Source: Gammaproteobacteria bacterium UBA6968 (GTDB lineage: Bacteria; Pseudomonadota; Gammaproteobacteria; Pseudomonadales; Azotimanducaceae). From it: 28,040 nucleotides of DNA. The stretch spans positions 18,013 to 46,052 of the forward strand of contig DJYW01000007.1 of assembly GCA_002450255.1 (NCBI GenBank), given 5' to 3'. Shown one piece after another: positions 1 to 9,489 of this stretch. Made by a program: the position numbers and the translations under genes. Below the pieces are notes generated by a model. The model was given only the letters and a program-made list of their open reading frames with translations, did no database searches and had not been told where the DNA came from. Position 1 is the stretch's first letter, and each line of letters begins with the position of its first letter.

Positions 1-1719
1 TGCAACGATTTCGCCACCATGCACGCCTGCCCCTGGTCCGATATCAACTACGTAATCCGCTTGGCGAATTGCGTCTTCGTCGTGTTCAACGACGATGACA
101 GTATTTCCCAGCCCTTTCAGGTGTCGTAAGGTCTTGAGCAACCGCTCGTTGTCTCGTTGATGTAAGCCAATTGACGGTTCATCGAGGATGTACATAACGC
201 CAACCAATCCGGCGCCTATTTGGCTCGCCAACCGAATGCGTTGCGCTTCGCCACCCGATAGTGTCTCTGCGCTGCGATCGAGCGTTAGGTAATTAAGCCC
301 AACGTCTACAAGAAACTGCAGTCTTGCGATGATTTCCTTAAGGATTTTGTCTGCAATCATGGCGCGCTGTCCGCGCAATTTCAGGTTTTTGAAATGTTGT
401 AGAGTGGCTGCGACGGACCCATGCGTAATGCTTGGTAAGTCGCGCTCGCTGACAAAGACATTTCTGGATTCTTTACGGAGACGAGTGCCTTGGCAACTTG
501 GGCAGTCGGCGACCCGTAAATACTTCTGCAGCGACTCGCGTACCAACGACGAATCAGTATCGCGGAAGCGTCGCTCCATATTTGGCATGACGCCTTCGAA
601 ACGGTGGCGTCGCTGAATGACATCACCGCGATCGTTGCGGTAGCTAAAGTCAACCCGGGTATTGCCGGTGCCGAAGAGTAGCGCCTGCTGAAACTTTTTC
701 GGCAGTTTCCGGTAGGGGCGTTCGATCTCCACTTTGAAATGCTTTGCCAACGATTTAATCATGTGGAAGTAATAAACGTTACGGCGATCCCATCCGCGCA
801 CGGCACCTTCTGCTAGCGTTAGTGAGGTGTCGGTGACCACAAGGTCTGGGTCAAAAAATTGGGTAACACCGAGACCATCGCAGCTCTCGCAAGCCCCGGC
901 TGGGTTGTTGAACGAGAACATGCGAGGTTCAAGTTCAGAAATACTGTAGCCGCATTGCGGACAAGCGAAGCGCGAGGAGAAAACCATCGGCGTGGCTTTG
1001 GCGTCATCCATATCAATAACCAACGCAACGCCGTCAGACAGTGAGAGTGCGGTTTCGAAGCTTTCAGCAAGGCGTTGTTGGCTGTCTGAATGAACCCGCA
1101 GACGGTCGATTACCGCTTCAATGGTGTGTTTCTTGTTCTTATCCAATTTGGGGGCTTCATCAAGATCGACTACCAAGCCGTCGATACGCGCACGGATGAA
1201 GCCGTTGCCTTGTAATTCCTGGAACACATGTAGGTGTTCGCCTTTGCGCTCGCTAATGATCGGAGCCAAGATCATCACGCGGTGGTCGTCCCACTGCGCG
1301 CAAACCTGATCCACCATTTGGCTGACCGTTTGTGCATCAAGAGGCTCGCCGTGCTCGGGGCAGCGCGGTTCACCGACGCGAGCGTATAGCAACCGCAGAT
1401 AGTCGTAGATCTCGGTAATTGTGCCTACAGTTGATCTTGGATTGTGTGAGGTGGATTTCTGTTCGATGGAGATAGCAGGCGACAAACCTTCGATATGGTC
1501 GATGTCTGGTTTTTCCATCATTGAAAGAAACTGACGTGCATAGGCAGATAAGGACTCAACGTAACGCCTCTGACCTTCGGCGTATAAGGTATCGAAAGCC
1601 AGAGACGACTTGCCGGATCCAGACAATCCAGTAATAACGATCAACTGGTCGCGGGGAAGATCTAAGTTAATGTCGCGTAAATTGTGCGTGCGGGCACCGC
1701 GAATGGAGATAGTGTCCAT
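1..1719 (-). CDS. uvrA: UvrABC excinuclease subunit A, N-terminal 573 codons (partial)
   Basis: This is the damage-recognition ATPase of nucleotide excision repair; the UvrA dimer loads UvrB on damaged DNA. The frame is open from an ATG at 1719 to the window edge, so the last third or more of a roughly 940-residue family protein is missing. Seen in translation: the N-terminal IRGARTHNL motif, Walker [10 protein letters not shown] at residues 31-39, a first zinc finger starting CPQC at residues 253-256 followed by [10 protein letters not shown] and CESC, and [17 protein letters not shown] close to the edge. The gene diverges from ssb, a common gammaproteobacterial arrangement. In E. coli this pair is SOS-regulated, but I see no CTG-N10-CAG LexA site in the 276-base intergenic region here. 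The protein should continue with the second ABC domain outside the window. Confidence 0.97.
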   Translation of the reverse strand, partial: MDTISIRGARTHNLRDINLDLPRDQLIVITGLSGSGKSSLAFDTLYAEGQRRYVESLSAYARQFLSMMEKPDIDHIEGLSPAISIEQKSTSHNPRSTVGTITEIYDYLRLLYARVGEPRCPEHGEPLDAQTVSQMVDQVCAQWDDHRVMILAPIISERKGEHLHVFQELQGNGFIRARIDGLVVDLDEAPKLDKNKKHTIEAVIDRLRVHSDSQQRLAESFETALSLSDGVALVIDMDDAKATPMVFSSRFACPQCGYSISELEPRMFSFNNPAGACESCDGLGVTQFFDPDLVVTDTSLTLAEGAVRGWDRRNVYYFHMIKSLAKHFKVEIERPYRKLPKKFQQALLFGTGNTRVDFSYRNDRGDVIQRRHRFEGVMPNMERRFRDTDSSLVRESLQKYLRVADCPSCQGTRLRKESRNVFVSERDLPSITHGSVAATLQHFKNLKLRGQRAMIADKILKEIIARLQFLVDVGLNYLTLDRSAETLSGGEAQRIRLASQIGAGLVGVMYILDEPSIGLHQRDNERLLKTLRHLKGLGNTVIVVEHDEDAIRQADYVVDIGPGAGVHGGEIVA

Positions 1720-1861
1720 CGATTAGGCTTGCTCATTAGGGTGGGAGGGCGTAAGCCACGAAACATAACTTGATCCTTGCTGGCGGGCAAGTTGCTCAGG
1801 CATAACACAGCGAAATGAGGCCCTTTGGTTCATTGCTGTATTGTTCGATGGGTTGCCGACG

Positions 1862-1934
1862 GTACTAAAAGTACTATTGAGCGGGCAGATTTGGTTAGGG
1901 TCGGCGGGGAGATTACTGACGCTATTGGGCGTCA
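1862..1934. promoter_or_regulatory. Two short inverted repeats in the uvrA-ssb divergent region
   Basis: GTACT-AAA-AGTAC lies at 1862-1874 and TGACGC-N6-GCGTCA at 1917-1934. Both are perfect dyads between the divergent uvrA and ssb starts, so they could be operator sites. Neither matches the enterobacterial/pseudomonad LexA consensus CTG-N10-CAG. Their role is inference only; dyads this short can occur by chance. Confidence 0.25.
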
Positions 1935-1995
1935 ATTATATTGGGTGCTGCGGGGGATTAGATTAGACTGTCGGAAAGCGATATTGGAGACGGCC

Positions 1996-2469
1996 ATGGC
2001 ACGAGGCATCAATAAAGTCATATTGATTGGCAACCTGGGTAGAGACCCAGAAACGCGCTATGCGCAAAACGGCAACGCGGTGACTCGCTTTAGCGTGGCA
2101 ACCTCCGAGTCCTGGCGAGATCGCGCCTCTGGCGAACAACAGGAGCGCACTGAGTGGCATAACGTGGTGTGTTTCGCTCGCCTTGCAGAGATCGCTGGGG
2201 AATATCTCCGTAAAGGCTCTAAGGTATACATTGAAGGTAACTTGCGCACCTCTAGTTGGGAGCAAGAGGGGCAAAAACGCTACCGCACAGAAATAAACGC
2301 CCGCGAGCTGCAGATGCTGGACAGCCGAGGTGGTATGGACGCGGGCGGCCCACCATCGGGCTTCGCGCCTGAGCCAGCTTTGAACCGGCCCGCGCCGGCT
2401 GTCAATATGGGCGCTGATAACGCGCCAACAATGGCCGACGAAGACTTTGAAGACGATATTCCGTTCTAG
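1996..2469 (+). CDS. ssb: Single-stranded DNA-binding protein
   Basis: SSB coats single-stranded DNA in replication, repair and recombination and recruits partner proteins through its C-terminal tip. The 157-residue product has the OB-fold start [16 protein letters not shown], the central TEWHNVV and EGNLRT segments, a variable Gly/Pro/Ala-rich linker after about residue 110, and the acidic tip [10 protein letters not shown] ending in the conserved IPF. It is slightly shorter than the 178-residue E. coli protein, mostly in the linker. The ATG at 1996 is preferred over upstream in-frame codons because it gives the family N-terminus (MARGINKV) and has a GGAGA Shine-Dalgarno 5 bases upstream. 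It is divergent from uvrA. Confidence 0.97.
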   Translation: MARGINKVILIGNLGRDPETRYAQNGNAVTRFSVATSESWRDRASGEQQERTEWHNVVCFARLAEIAGEYLRKGSKVYIEGNLRTSSWEQEGQKRYRTEINARELQMLDSRGGMDAGGPPSGFAPEPALNRPAPAVNMGADNAPTMADEDFEDDIPF

Positions 2470-2834
2470 GCGAATGAGTAGTGCAAGAGTGGCGATTGCG
2501 CAGCAACGTGGCCACGCCATTACAGGCTTAAACATCCGGACGAAGTGCCGAGATAAAACGGCCAGAAAAAAAGCTGGGTAACCCCGAAATAAAACTTATG
2601 GCAGTTATGCGTGCTTACGCTCATTGCGTGGTTCGGTTGCTGTTATACAGATTCTCAGCGAACTGCAGCTGTCTCATTTGATAAAGGGACCAGGCAGTTC
2701 GGTGTCTAGCCGCTTAAAGCCGGCTACCCTCAAAACGGTAAAAAAATGCTGTCAGTTTGAGGCGCTGCTCTAATGCACAACTCATAGATGCTCTAATCGT
2801 CCTTGGCGAGGCGACCAGCGGCTTCAACCAGCTT
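2470..2834. other. Convergent intergenic region between ssb and uppP
   Basis: These 365 bases separate two converging genes. I see no strong intrinsic terminator; the best stem is AGCCG-N8-CGGCT near 2710-2727, without a proper T tract directly behind it. A 35-codon ORF (2474-2581), rich in Arg and Lys, starts 5 bases after the ssb stop. It has only a weak AGG upstream and no recognisable homology, so I do not call it a gene. Confidence 0.5.
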
Positions 2835-3650
2835 CTACAAAAAGTATAAGCCAAACAAAAAACATCCCAGCAGCAGTCTATAAATCACGTAGGGCAGCAT
2901 GCCCGTTTTTTCTACCAACTTGATAAAGAAGTGAATACAGCAGTACGCGCTGCCACCGGCCAATAGCATGGCGGCCGCGAGTTGCGGCATAGATTGAGAG
3001 GCTGTGCCAGTAGACAAATCCAACAACATTAATAGCTGCGCTCCAGCGATTGTTGGGATCGCCAGCAAGAATGAAAAGCGAGCTGCAGTAGTTCGTGCGA
3101 GGCCAAAGAACAATGCTGCAGTTATGGTGATGCCTGAGCGCGATGTGCCAGGAATTAGGGCGAGACATTGTGCAAGCCCGATCCCCATGACAATTAGCCA
3201 TGTCAGTTCGCTGGAATCATCGCGCGACTGAGCGACTCGATCAGAAAGCCATAGCAAAACCCCGAAGACAAGCGTTGTGCTCGCGATAACAGGGATAGTG
3301 CGGAGATAAGTCTCAATAAGCGGTTTCGCCGTGAAACCTATGATGACTACCGGCAAAGTCCCCACGATGACCATCAGCGCTAACCTGAAGTCATCGCGTT
3401 CGTTAGCCGTTAAGTTGGCTGTCCCGATGATGATCCCCTTAGAGGCAAACAGCATCGCCAACAGTTCGCCGCGAAAGTAGGCAATCACTGCTAGTAAGGT
3501 ACCGAAGTGTACCGCGACATCGAACAACAAGCCTTGATCAGGCCAGTCGGTCAATTGGCTTGGAAGAATCAAATGGCCGGAACTCGATATAGGCAAAAAT
3601 TCGGTAATACCTTGAACAAGGCTTAGTACAACGACCTGCAGCCAATCCAT
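2835..3650 (-). CDS. uppP: Undecaprenyl-diphosphatase (UppP/BacA)
   Basis: This integral inner-membrane phosphatase converts undecaprenyl diphosphate to the monophosphate, recycling the lipid carrier of peptidoglycan synthesis. Raised dosage of the family gives bacitracin resistance. The 271-residue length is typical. The family motifs are present: Q13-G-I-T-E17 followed by FLPISSSGHL, and PGTSRSG at 167-173 with the catalytic-site arginine at 171. About eight hydrophobic segments are visible. The start is the ATG at 3650, with GGGA about 8 bases upstream. It is transcribed divergently from the LON-domain gene across 198 bases that probably hold both promoters, and it converges on ssb. Confidence 0.96.
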   Translation of the reverse strand: MDWLQVVVLSLVQGITEFLPISSSGHLILPSQLTDWPDQGLLFDVAVHFGTLLAVIAYFRGELLAMLFASKGIIIGTANLTANERDDFRLALMVIVGTLPVVIIGFTAKPLIETYLRTIPVIASTTLVFGVLLWLSDRVAQSRDDSSELTWLIVMGIGLAQCLALIPGTSRSGITITAALFFGLARTTAARFSFLLAIPTIAGAQLLMLLDLSTGTASQSMPQLAAAMLLAGGSAYCCIHFFIKLVEKTGMLPYVIYRLLLGCFLFGLYFL

Positions 3651-3848
3651 TTTGGTGATCCCACGCGAAATAAGGAGCGCAGTTTAGCACTCGCCTTAGG
3701 TTCTGTAGACGCGGCGAATTAGCTAGTCGTGCACTCTGTGAGTTAAGCGTGTTAGGTTACAGAAAGCGTGCTTTGCAGGTCGGGAGCGTCGTCTGCGCAT
3801 AGCAACAACTTCAAACACCCGGAACGGGAATAACTAGGATACTTACGG

Positions 3849-4460
3849 ATGAGCGAGTTGGATCAACTAAACGAAATCCCCCTTTTCCCCCTGCGCGCCG
3901 TTTTATTCCCTGATGGCGTGCTACCGCTGCGAATTTTTGAACCGCGGTATATCGATATGGTGCGTCGGTGTATGCGCGATGAAGTGAACTTCGGCGTGGT
4001 TTTGATTCGTGATGGCAGTGAGGTTGCCAGCCAAGACAATGCTGTCCCGCCTAATGTTTTCCGAGTCGGAACCGAGGCGAAGATTGTTGATTTTAATCAA
4101 GCAGATAACGGCTTGCTGGGTATCGTTGCCCGCGGCGGGCGCAAGTTCCAGGTCGAAGAAACGTATCAGCAGAACGATGAGCTATTGATCGGTCGGGTAC
4201 GATTTATGGGCAGTGAAACGGTCGGTAGCCTTGGCGAAGAGCATGCGGCGCTGCTACAAATACTTAAGGACTTATTACAACATCCGCTGATTCAACAGCT
4301 TAATCCGTCAGTCGATCTTGAGCAGGCTTTGTCGGTTAGTAATCGTCTGGCCGAACTACTGCCAATCGAGCCTGAGATTAAACAGACGTTACTGCAGATG
4401 AGCGGTCCCAATGAACGCTTAACTGAGTTGAAGCGCATTGTCGGAAAGTTTCGCGAATAA
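3849..4460 (+). CDS. LON peptidase N-terminal (substrate-binding) domain protein
   Basis: The 203-residue product matches the stand-alone LON substrate-binding domain family (COG2802-like). It opens with the signature IPLFPLRAVLFPDGVLPLRIFEPRY at residues 9-33, continues with FGVVLIRDGSEV, and has a helical C-terminal half. There is no AAA+ ATPase module and no protease Ser-Lys dyad, so it cannot be Lon protease itself. The cellular role of these small proteins is not well established; binding unfolded proteins or acting as an adaptor are inferences. An AGGA lies about 9 bases before the ATG. It sits 53 bases upstream of proA on the same strand and may be the first gene of the proA-lipB run. 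Confidence 0.9.
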   Translation: MSELDQLNEIPLFPLRAVLFPDGVLPLRIFEPRYIDMVRRCMRDEVNFGVVLIRDGSEVASQDNAVPPNVFRVGTEAKIVDFNQADNGLLGIVARGGRKFQVEETYQQNDELLIGRVRFMGSETVGSLGEEHAALLQILKDLLQHPLIQQLNPSVDLEQALSVSNRLAELLPIEPEIKQTLLQMSGPNERLTELKRIVGKFRE

Positions 4461-4513
4461 CTCGGCAGCCACTGCGGTATCCGTTGGTCAAGAATTAGCC
4501 CTATAATTAGCTT

Positions 4514-5776
4514 ATGACACAAGATATTCGCGCTTATATAAAGCAAGTTGGTAAAGCCGCACGAGCGGCTTCACGCACCATCGCGGCCGCGCCTACTGGG
4601 CAAAAGTCGGCGGCTCTTCAAGCGATAGGGGTTGCCGTTGAGGCCCTGCGCGATGAAATCAAAACTGCCAACGCATTGGATATGGGAAATGCGTCAGAGC
4701 GCGGTATTGACCAGCCGCTAATCGATCGCCTGTTATTGGACGACCGTGGCATCGACCAGATGATTGAAGGGTTACTGCAAGTTGATGCGTTGCAAGATCC
4801 GGTTGGCGAGGTAACGGACCTTTCGTATCGGCCCAGCGGTATTCAGGTCGGCAAAATGCGCGTGCCACTTGGCGTCATTGCCATGATCTATGAGTCTCGC
4901 CCGAACGTTACGGTCGATGCTGCGGCACTTTCTCTGAAGTCTGGCAATGCCTGTATTTTGCGCGGTGGCAGTGAGGCTTTTTACTCAAATCAAGTCATTG
5001 CTGAAGCCATTTCGCGAGGCCTGTCTGAGGCCGGGTTACCTGAAGGCTGTGTGCATTGGATTGAGACTACAGACCGGGATGCGGTGGGAGAAATTCTCAA
5101 ACTCAACGATTGTGTGGATGTCATCGTGCCTCGCGGCGGAAAAAGCTTGATCGAAAGAATCAGTCGCGAAACCACCATTACCGTTATCAAGCATCTGGAC
5201 GGGATTTGTCACGCTTATATCGACGCTGAAGCAGAAGCGCAAATGGCTGTAGATATTGCGGTAAACTCGAAAACTGAGAAATTCGCTGTATGCAACGCCA
5301 TCGAGACTCTGCTAGTGCACAGGGATCGGGCAGAAGAATTGTTGCCAACGCTTGCCGAGCGGTTTCAGGAGGCGGGGGTAGAGCTTCGTGGCTGTGAGCG
5401 AAGCCGCGGCGTAGTGCCCATGCTTGAAGCGACTGAGGCTGATTGGTATGAAGAGTATTTAGGTCCGATTTTGGCTGTGAAAATAGTCGACGACTTTGCT
5501 GGTGCAGTTGATCACATTAATCGCTACGGCTCGCAGCATACGGAAACAATCGTTACCAGTAATTATCAGAGAGGGCGTGAGTTTATGGCGCAAGTCGACT
5601 CGTCCTCGGTAATGATCAATGCTTCAACCCAGTTTGCTGACGGATTCGAGTATGGTCTCGGTGCAGAAGTGGGTATTTCTACTGATAAAATTCATGCTCG
5701 AGGCCCAGTTGGTTTGCAAGGCCTAACCTCGCAAAAATACGTGGTGTTCGGGAATGGAGAGGTCCGCCATCGCTAA
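4514..5776 (+). CDS. proA: Gamma-glutamyl phosphate reductase
   Basis: ProA catalyses the NADPH-dependent reduction of gamma-glutamyl phosphate to glutamate semialdehyde, the second step of proline synthesis from glutamate. The 420-residue length fits the family (E. coli 417). Visible motifs are [31 protein letters not shown], and the catalytic cysteine at residue 260 in [12 protein letters not shown]. The C-terminal part includes [18 protein letters not shown], as expected for the aldehyde dehydrogenase superfamily. Its usual partner proB (glutamate 5-kinase) is not adjacent, which is normal in pseudomonads, where proA instead precedes nadD as it does here (18-base gap). Confidence 0.97.
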   Translation: MTQDIRAYIKQVGKAARAASRTIAAAPTGQKSAALQAIGVAVEALRDEIKTANALDMGNASERGIDQPLIDRLLLDDRGIDQMIEGLLQVDALQDPVGEVTDLSYRPSGIQVGKMRVPLGVIAMIYESRPNVTVDAAALSLKSGNACILRGGSEAFYSNQVIAEAISRGLSEAGLPEGCVHWIETTDRDAVGEILKLNDCVDVIVPRGGKSLIERISRETTITVIKHLDGICHAYIDAEAEAQMAVDIAVNSKTEKFAVCNAIETLLVHRDRAEELLPTLAERFQEAGVELRGCERSRGVVPMLEATEADWYEEYLGPILAVKIVDDFAGAVDHINRYGSQHTETIVTSNYQRGREFMAQVDSSSVMINASTQFADGFEYGLGAEVGISTDKIHARGPVGLQGLTSQKYVVFGNGEVRHR

Positions 5777-5794
5777 CGATATGAAGGCATATAA

Positions 5795-6427
5795 ATGCGG
5801 TTAGGCTTCTACGGAGGGACTTTCGATCCTATCCACAATGGTCATATACACGCCGCTTTAACGGTGCACGAGTACCTTGATGCGCCAGTTCATCTCATCT
5901 TGGCAGCTCGTCCCAGTCATCGTGTGCCTACGCAGAGCAATGCCGATCATCGCTGGCGGATGCTCAATCGTGCTTGCGATCCGTACCCGCAATTGATTCC
6001 TAACGATATTGAAATGCGGAGCCAAAAACCGTCTTATACCTATAATACGCTGGCGGCCTTACGAACCGCGTTTCCGGAAAGAACGCTGTGTTGGGTGGTC
6101 GGTCAGGATGCGTTTGCAACGTTACCGTCCTGGTATCATTGGGAGCAGCTTCTCGATTTATGTAATATCGTGGTCTTACAGCGTCCTGGGTTCAAGGTCT
6201 CGGAACCGGCGGCGATGCAGACGCTTTTAGCGGACCGCTTTGTGACGTGTTTCACAGATCAAGGTGTCGGCGAAATAGTCAGGTTGAATACGCCAATGCG
6301 TGCAATTTCAGCAACTCAAGTGCGCGCTAAAATAACGGCGAATGAGCCGATTGCGGAATTAGTTTGCGAAGATGTAGACCGCTATATAAAGGCACATGAT
6401 TTATATCAAAAGGAGGTGGCTCATTGA
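5795..6427 (+). CDS. nadD: Nicotinate-nucleotide adenylyltransferase
   Basis: NadD adenylylates nicotinate mononucleotide to deamido-NAD+, the step before NAD synthetase. The 210-residue protein carries the nucleotidyltransferase signature GGTFDPIHNGH (HxGH) at residues 8-18, the VGQDAFATLPSWYHWEQLL segment, and ISATQVR near the end, equivalent to the family's ISxTxxR. A GAAGG precedes the ATG by about 7 bases. The stop (TGA, 6425-6427) overlaps the TTG start of rsfS. It lies between proA and rsfS, the classical arrangement. Confidence 0.96.
   Translation: MRLGFYGGTFDPIHNGHIHAALTVHEYLDAPVHLILAARPSHRVPTQSNADHRWRMLNRACDPYPQLIPNDIEMRSQKPSYTYNTLAALRTAFPERTLCWVVGQDAFATLPSWYHWEQLLDLCNIVVLQRPGFKVSEPAAMQTLLADRFVTCFTDQGVGEIVRLNTPMRAISATQVRAKITANEPIAELVCEDVDRYIKAHDLYQKEVAH
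6411..6417 (+). promoter_or_regulatory. Strong Shine-Dalgarno that decides the rsfS TTG start
   Basis: AGGAGGT lies inside the end of nadD, 7 bases (counted from AGGAGG) before TTG at 6424. A near-perfect ribosome binding site at ideal spacing supports TTG initiation of rsfS and translational coupling to nadD. Confidence 0.85.
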
Positions 6428-6789
6428 GTCCTGAAGAACTGTCTGACCGTATGGTAGCTGCGATCGAAGATCTTAAAGGTGAGCAAATACTAACGCTAAA
6501 AGTGTCGCACCTTACTCCTATGGCCGATTACATGATATTGGTCAGCGGAACCTCGAACCGGCATGTTAAAGCGATTGTAGACAATGTCAGTGAAACCGCT
6601 AAGGCGCTAGGGCATCAACCGGCAGGGATCGAGGGGCGCGAGAGTTACGATTGGGTGTTGGTAGACCTTGGCGACATCGTAGTTCACGCAATGAGCCGAG
6701 AAGCACGTGAATTTTACGAGCTTGAGCGTCTTTGGTCCGGGCCGATGGTTCGGGCGGAATCAGAACTAGGAACACAAACTGTCGATTAG
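6424..6789 (+). CDS. rsfS: Ribosome silencing factor RsfS
   Basis: RsfS binds ribosomal protein uL14 and blocks 50S-30S joining, lowering translation in starvation and stationary phase. The 121-residue product has the family segments DLKGEQILTL, ADYMILVSGTSNRHV, EGRESYDWVLVDLGDIVVHAM and the final YELERLWS. It is somewhat longer than the E. coli protein (105 residues) through a short polar C-terminal tail after LWSGP. The start is TTG, chosen because it gives the correct family N-terminus and sits behind AGGAGGT. The start overlaps the nadD stop as TTGA. A 114-base gap with no recognisable gene follows before rlmH. Confidence 0.95.
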   Translation: MSPEELSDRMVAAIEDLKGEQILTLKVSHLTPMADYMILVSGTSNRHVKAIVDNVSETAKALGHQPAGIEGRESYDWVLVDLGDIVVHAMSREAREFYELERLWSGPMVRAESELGTQTVD

Positions 6790-6903
6790 GCAACTGATTA
6801 ATCGCAGGGTATACCGTGGCGGTTCCCAATCTGCAAACGGCATGTGTAAGTTGTGTATCGCCATCACTCTGCGGCACAGCTCTCTTAGCAACGGAATTAC
6901 CTT

Positions 6904-7371
6904 TTGATCTTTAAAATTGTATCCATCGGGACCAAACCGCCCACTTGGGTTCGCGAAGGTTTTCAGGCGTACGCAGATCGTATGCCGCGAGATTTTCCAA
7001 TTCTTTTGCGCGAAGTTGCCGCTCCCAAACATCTCAGCGACAGTGCTCAGACAAAAAGCGAAGAAGCCAAACGGCTGAATAAAGAAATTGATCCGCAAGA
7101 TTTTGTTGTTGCTTTGGATGAGCGGGGGCATTCGATGCAAAGCCGTGACCTGGCTTCACAGGTTTTGGCTTGGCAAGAAGAAGGCCAGCGCCAAATCGTT
7201 TTTTTAATCGGCGGAGCGGATGGTCTGGCTGCGGAGCTTAAAGCGCGCGCGAATATGTTGTTGTCGTTGTCTTCGTTAACATACCCGCATTACATGGTTC
7301 GCATTGTTCTGGCGGAAGCTATTTATCGCGCCTGGACTATTCAGATTGGCCATCCTTATCACCGAGATTGA
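6904..7371 (+). CDS. rlmH: 23S rRNA (pseudouridine-1915-N3) methyltransferase RlmH
   Basis: RlmH is a SPOUT-class methyltransferase that modifies pseudouridine 1915 in helix 69 of 23S rRNA using S-adenosylmethionine. The 155-residue product has the expected length. Motifs are KIVSIGTKPPTWV at the N-terminus, FLIGGADGL (knotted SAM-binding site), SLSSLTYPH, and the C-terminal HPYHRD. The only start giving the family N-terminus is TTG at 6904, with a modest GGA 8 bases upstream. This makes two successive genes with TTG starts. The next gene, mrdA, begins 167 bases downstream. Confidence 0.96.
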   Translation: MIFKIVSIGTKPPTWVREGFQAYADRMPRDFPILLREVAAPKHLSDSAQTKSEEAKRLNKEIDPQDFVVALDERGHSMQSRDLASQVLAWQEEGQRQIVFLIGGADGLAAELKARANMLLSLSSLTYPHYMVRIVLAEAIYRAWTIQIGHPYHRD

Positions 7372-7538
7372 TTTAAGATGTACAGCAATAAATCAGCGCC
7401 ATTGCCCTGCGGCGATTTGTTTTTACACCGGATGGTTTTTGGATCGGTTATGCATTGTTGTGCAGCCCGCGATATTAGCCAAAGTCGGTGCAGATTTTTC
7501 CTCTAACTAGACGCAAACACGGACACTAAAGGTAAACG

Positions 7539-9419
7539 GTGGCAGACGGACTTTCTTTAAAGGACTTAGACGACGAGAAGCGCCAGTTTTCTTCTCGTGT
7601 TTGGTTTTTGTTTCTGCTGATCCTGCTGATGTCTGCAGGACTCGTCGCACGATTTGTGCAACTGCAGGTTTATCAATACGAAACGTATACCCTGCGCTCT
7701 GAAAAGAATCGCATCCAGGTGCAACCGTTGGCTCCTCCGCGCGGTCTGATTTTCGATCGCGATGGCGAAGTTCTCGCTAGCAATCGCCCTGCCTCATCGC
7801 TCGGGCTGGTGGTGGAGCGAGTGCCAGATTTGGATGCGGCACTTTCAGACCTGCGACACTGGGTTAAGTTAACCGATGCTGACATCGAGACCTTTAGAAG
7901 CAAAGTCGCTGCGGAGCGACGACCGGGCGCTGCAATCATACTTCGTGAAAATCTGTCGGAAGCCGAAGTCGCCAAACTAGCCGTGAATCGGTTCAAGCTT
8001 GCTGGAATCGAAGTGAATACCGAATTGGTTCGGTACTACCCTCAGGGCGAGATCGCGGCTCATGCAGTTGGTTCCGTGCGTCGAATTGATGCGGGTGACT
8101 TAGCGGTGCTCGATCCAGTGAGCTACAGTGGCACGCGTTTTCTCGGCAAGCGCGGCGTGGAGCAACACTATGAGGCTGAACTACACGGTGAAGTGGGATA
8201 TCAGCAGGTTGAGATAGACGCACATGGCCGTATCCGGGGCGTGCTAAAAATCGAGCCGCCGATATCAGGCCAGAACTTAACGCTGCATTTGGATATCAAT
8301 TTGCAGCGTGTCGCAGAGGCCGCAATGCAAGATCATCGTGGCGCGGTCGTTGCTTTGGATCCGCGTACCGGCGGCGTGCTCGCGATGGTCAGTATGCCCA
8401 GTTATGACCCGAATATATTCATTCGTGGGATGAGTGATCAGTCGTTCGCGCGTATCAGCGGGTCAATCTATACACCGTTGTTCAACCGAGCAGTAAATGG
8501 CCAGTACGCGCCTGGCTCAACTGTAAAACCGATGATGGGCTTGGCGGGGATCACTCATGACCTGATTCAGTGGGATACTATGATCGATGATCGCGGCGAA
8601 TTTAAATTGCCGGGTCAAAAGCGCGCATATCGAGATTGGTCCTGGACGAAGGATAACTCTGGCGGTCAGGGCATGGTTGACCTCTATCGCGCGATCTATC
8701 GTTCTTCTAACGTCTATTTTTACGATATGGCTAGCCGTGCATCGGCTTCGCAGCTAACGGACTTTGTGGGTCAGTTTGGCCTTGGTCGGGCGCGTAGCGT
8801 TGATATTAGTGAAGCCAGCAGTGGTTTGCTGCCTACTGCTGAGTGGAAAAACGCTGTGAGGGGTGAACCTTGGTACCCAGGCGACAACCTGAATTTTAGT
8901 ATCGGCCAAGGTGATCTTTTGGCAACACCGCTGCAAATGGCTGTGGTTGCCGCGACTTTTGCTAATCGGGGACTTCCGGTTGTGCCACGCATGGTTAATT
9001 CCGTGGACGGCGTTGCAGTAAGCTCTGCTATGTCGGTAGAGCCGATTTTTGGTCCTACGGTAGCGGATTGGGAGCAGATGGTGGCGGCCATGTCTGCCGT
9101 GGTGCATCGCGGCAATAAAGGGTTTCGCGGTAACGGCACAGCGTGGGCTTATATCGGCCAGGACATAGGTTACCTCATGGCGGGAAAGTCCGGCACCGCG
9201 CAGGTCGTGGAAATTCGCCAGGGTGAAGAGTACGACGAAGAGGAACTGTCAGAGTTCAGCCGTAAACATGCTTGGTTCATTGCGTTTGCGCCGGTACAAG
9301 CACCAACAATTGCCTTGGCAGTGCTTCTGGAAAATGGTGGTGGCGGTAGCTCGGTTGCCGCGCCGGTTGCTAGAACCATTATCGATGCGCATATGCAAAG
9401 CGAACTGGCTTCCCGGTAA
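7539..9419 (+). CDS. mrdA: Penicillin-binding protein 2 (elongation-specific D,D-transpeptidase)
   Basis: PBP2 cross-links peptidoglycan during lateral-wall growth as the transpeptidase partner of RodA in the Rod complex. The 626-residue class B PBP has one N-terminal membrane anchor (about residues 21-41), the pedestal region with PPRGLIFDRDG, and a C-terminal transpeptidase domain. The penicillin-binding motifs are all present: S327-T-V-K330 in APGSTVKP, S389-S-N391, and K550-S-G-T553. The start is GTG at 7539 with an AAAGGT upstream. The C-terminus follows a Gly-rich ENGGGGSSVAAPVAR segment typical of the family. rodA follows, as in most gammaproteobacteria. Confidence 0.97.
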   Translation: MADGLSLKDLDDEKRQFSSRVWFLFLLILLMSAGLVARFVQLQVYQYETYTLRSEKNRIQVQPLAPPRGLIFDRDGEVLASNRPASSLGLVVERVPDLDAALSDLRHWVKLTDADIETFRSKVAAERRPGAAIILRENLSEAEVAKLAVNRFKLAGIEVNTELVRYYPQGEIAAHAVGSVRRIDAGDLAVLDPVSYSGTRFLGKRGVEQHYEAELHGEVGYQQVEIDAHGRIRGVLKIEPPISGQNLTLHLDINLQRVAEAAMQDHRGAVVALDPRTGGVLAMVSMPSYDPNIFIRGMSDQSFARISGSIYTPLFNRAVNGQYAPGSTVKPMMGLAGITHDLIQWDTMIDDRGEFKLPGQKRAYRDWSWTKDNSGGQGMVDLYRAIYRSSNVYFYDMASRASASQLTDFVGQFGLGRARSVDISEASSGLLPTAEWKNAVRGEPWYPGDNLNFSIGQGDLLATPLQMAVVAATFANRGLPVVPRMVNSVDGVAVSSAMSVEPIFGPTVADWEQMVAAMSAVVHRGNKGFRGNGTAWAYIGQDIGYLMAGKSGTAQVVEIRQGEEYDEEELSEFSRKHAWFIAFAPVQAPTIALAVLLENGGGGSSVAAPVARTIIDAHMQSELASR

Positions 9420-9489
9420 TGCCTTTCTACCGACTTAATATTTGCGTTAGTTGCGTCAGTTTGGTGCTGCTCATACTGGTGCGCAGACC

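Noticed and set aside
2712..2727. Shared string CTTAAAGCCGG near 2713 and near 23657
   Set aside because: An 11-base match between two places in 28 kb is expected many times by chance, and flanks do not align.
9451..9489. TTG 9451 as the rodA start
   Set aside because: It adds 13 residues without family match and has no Shine-Dalgarno; GTG 9490 fits the RodA N-terminal length better, though not decisively.
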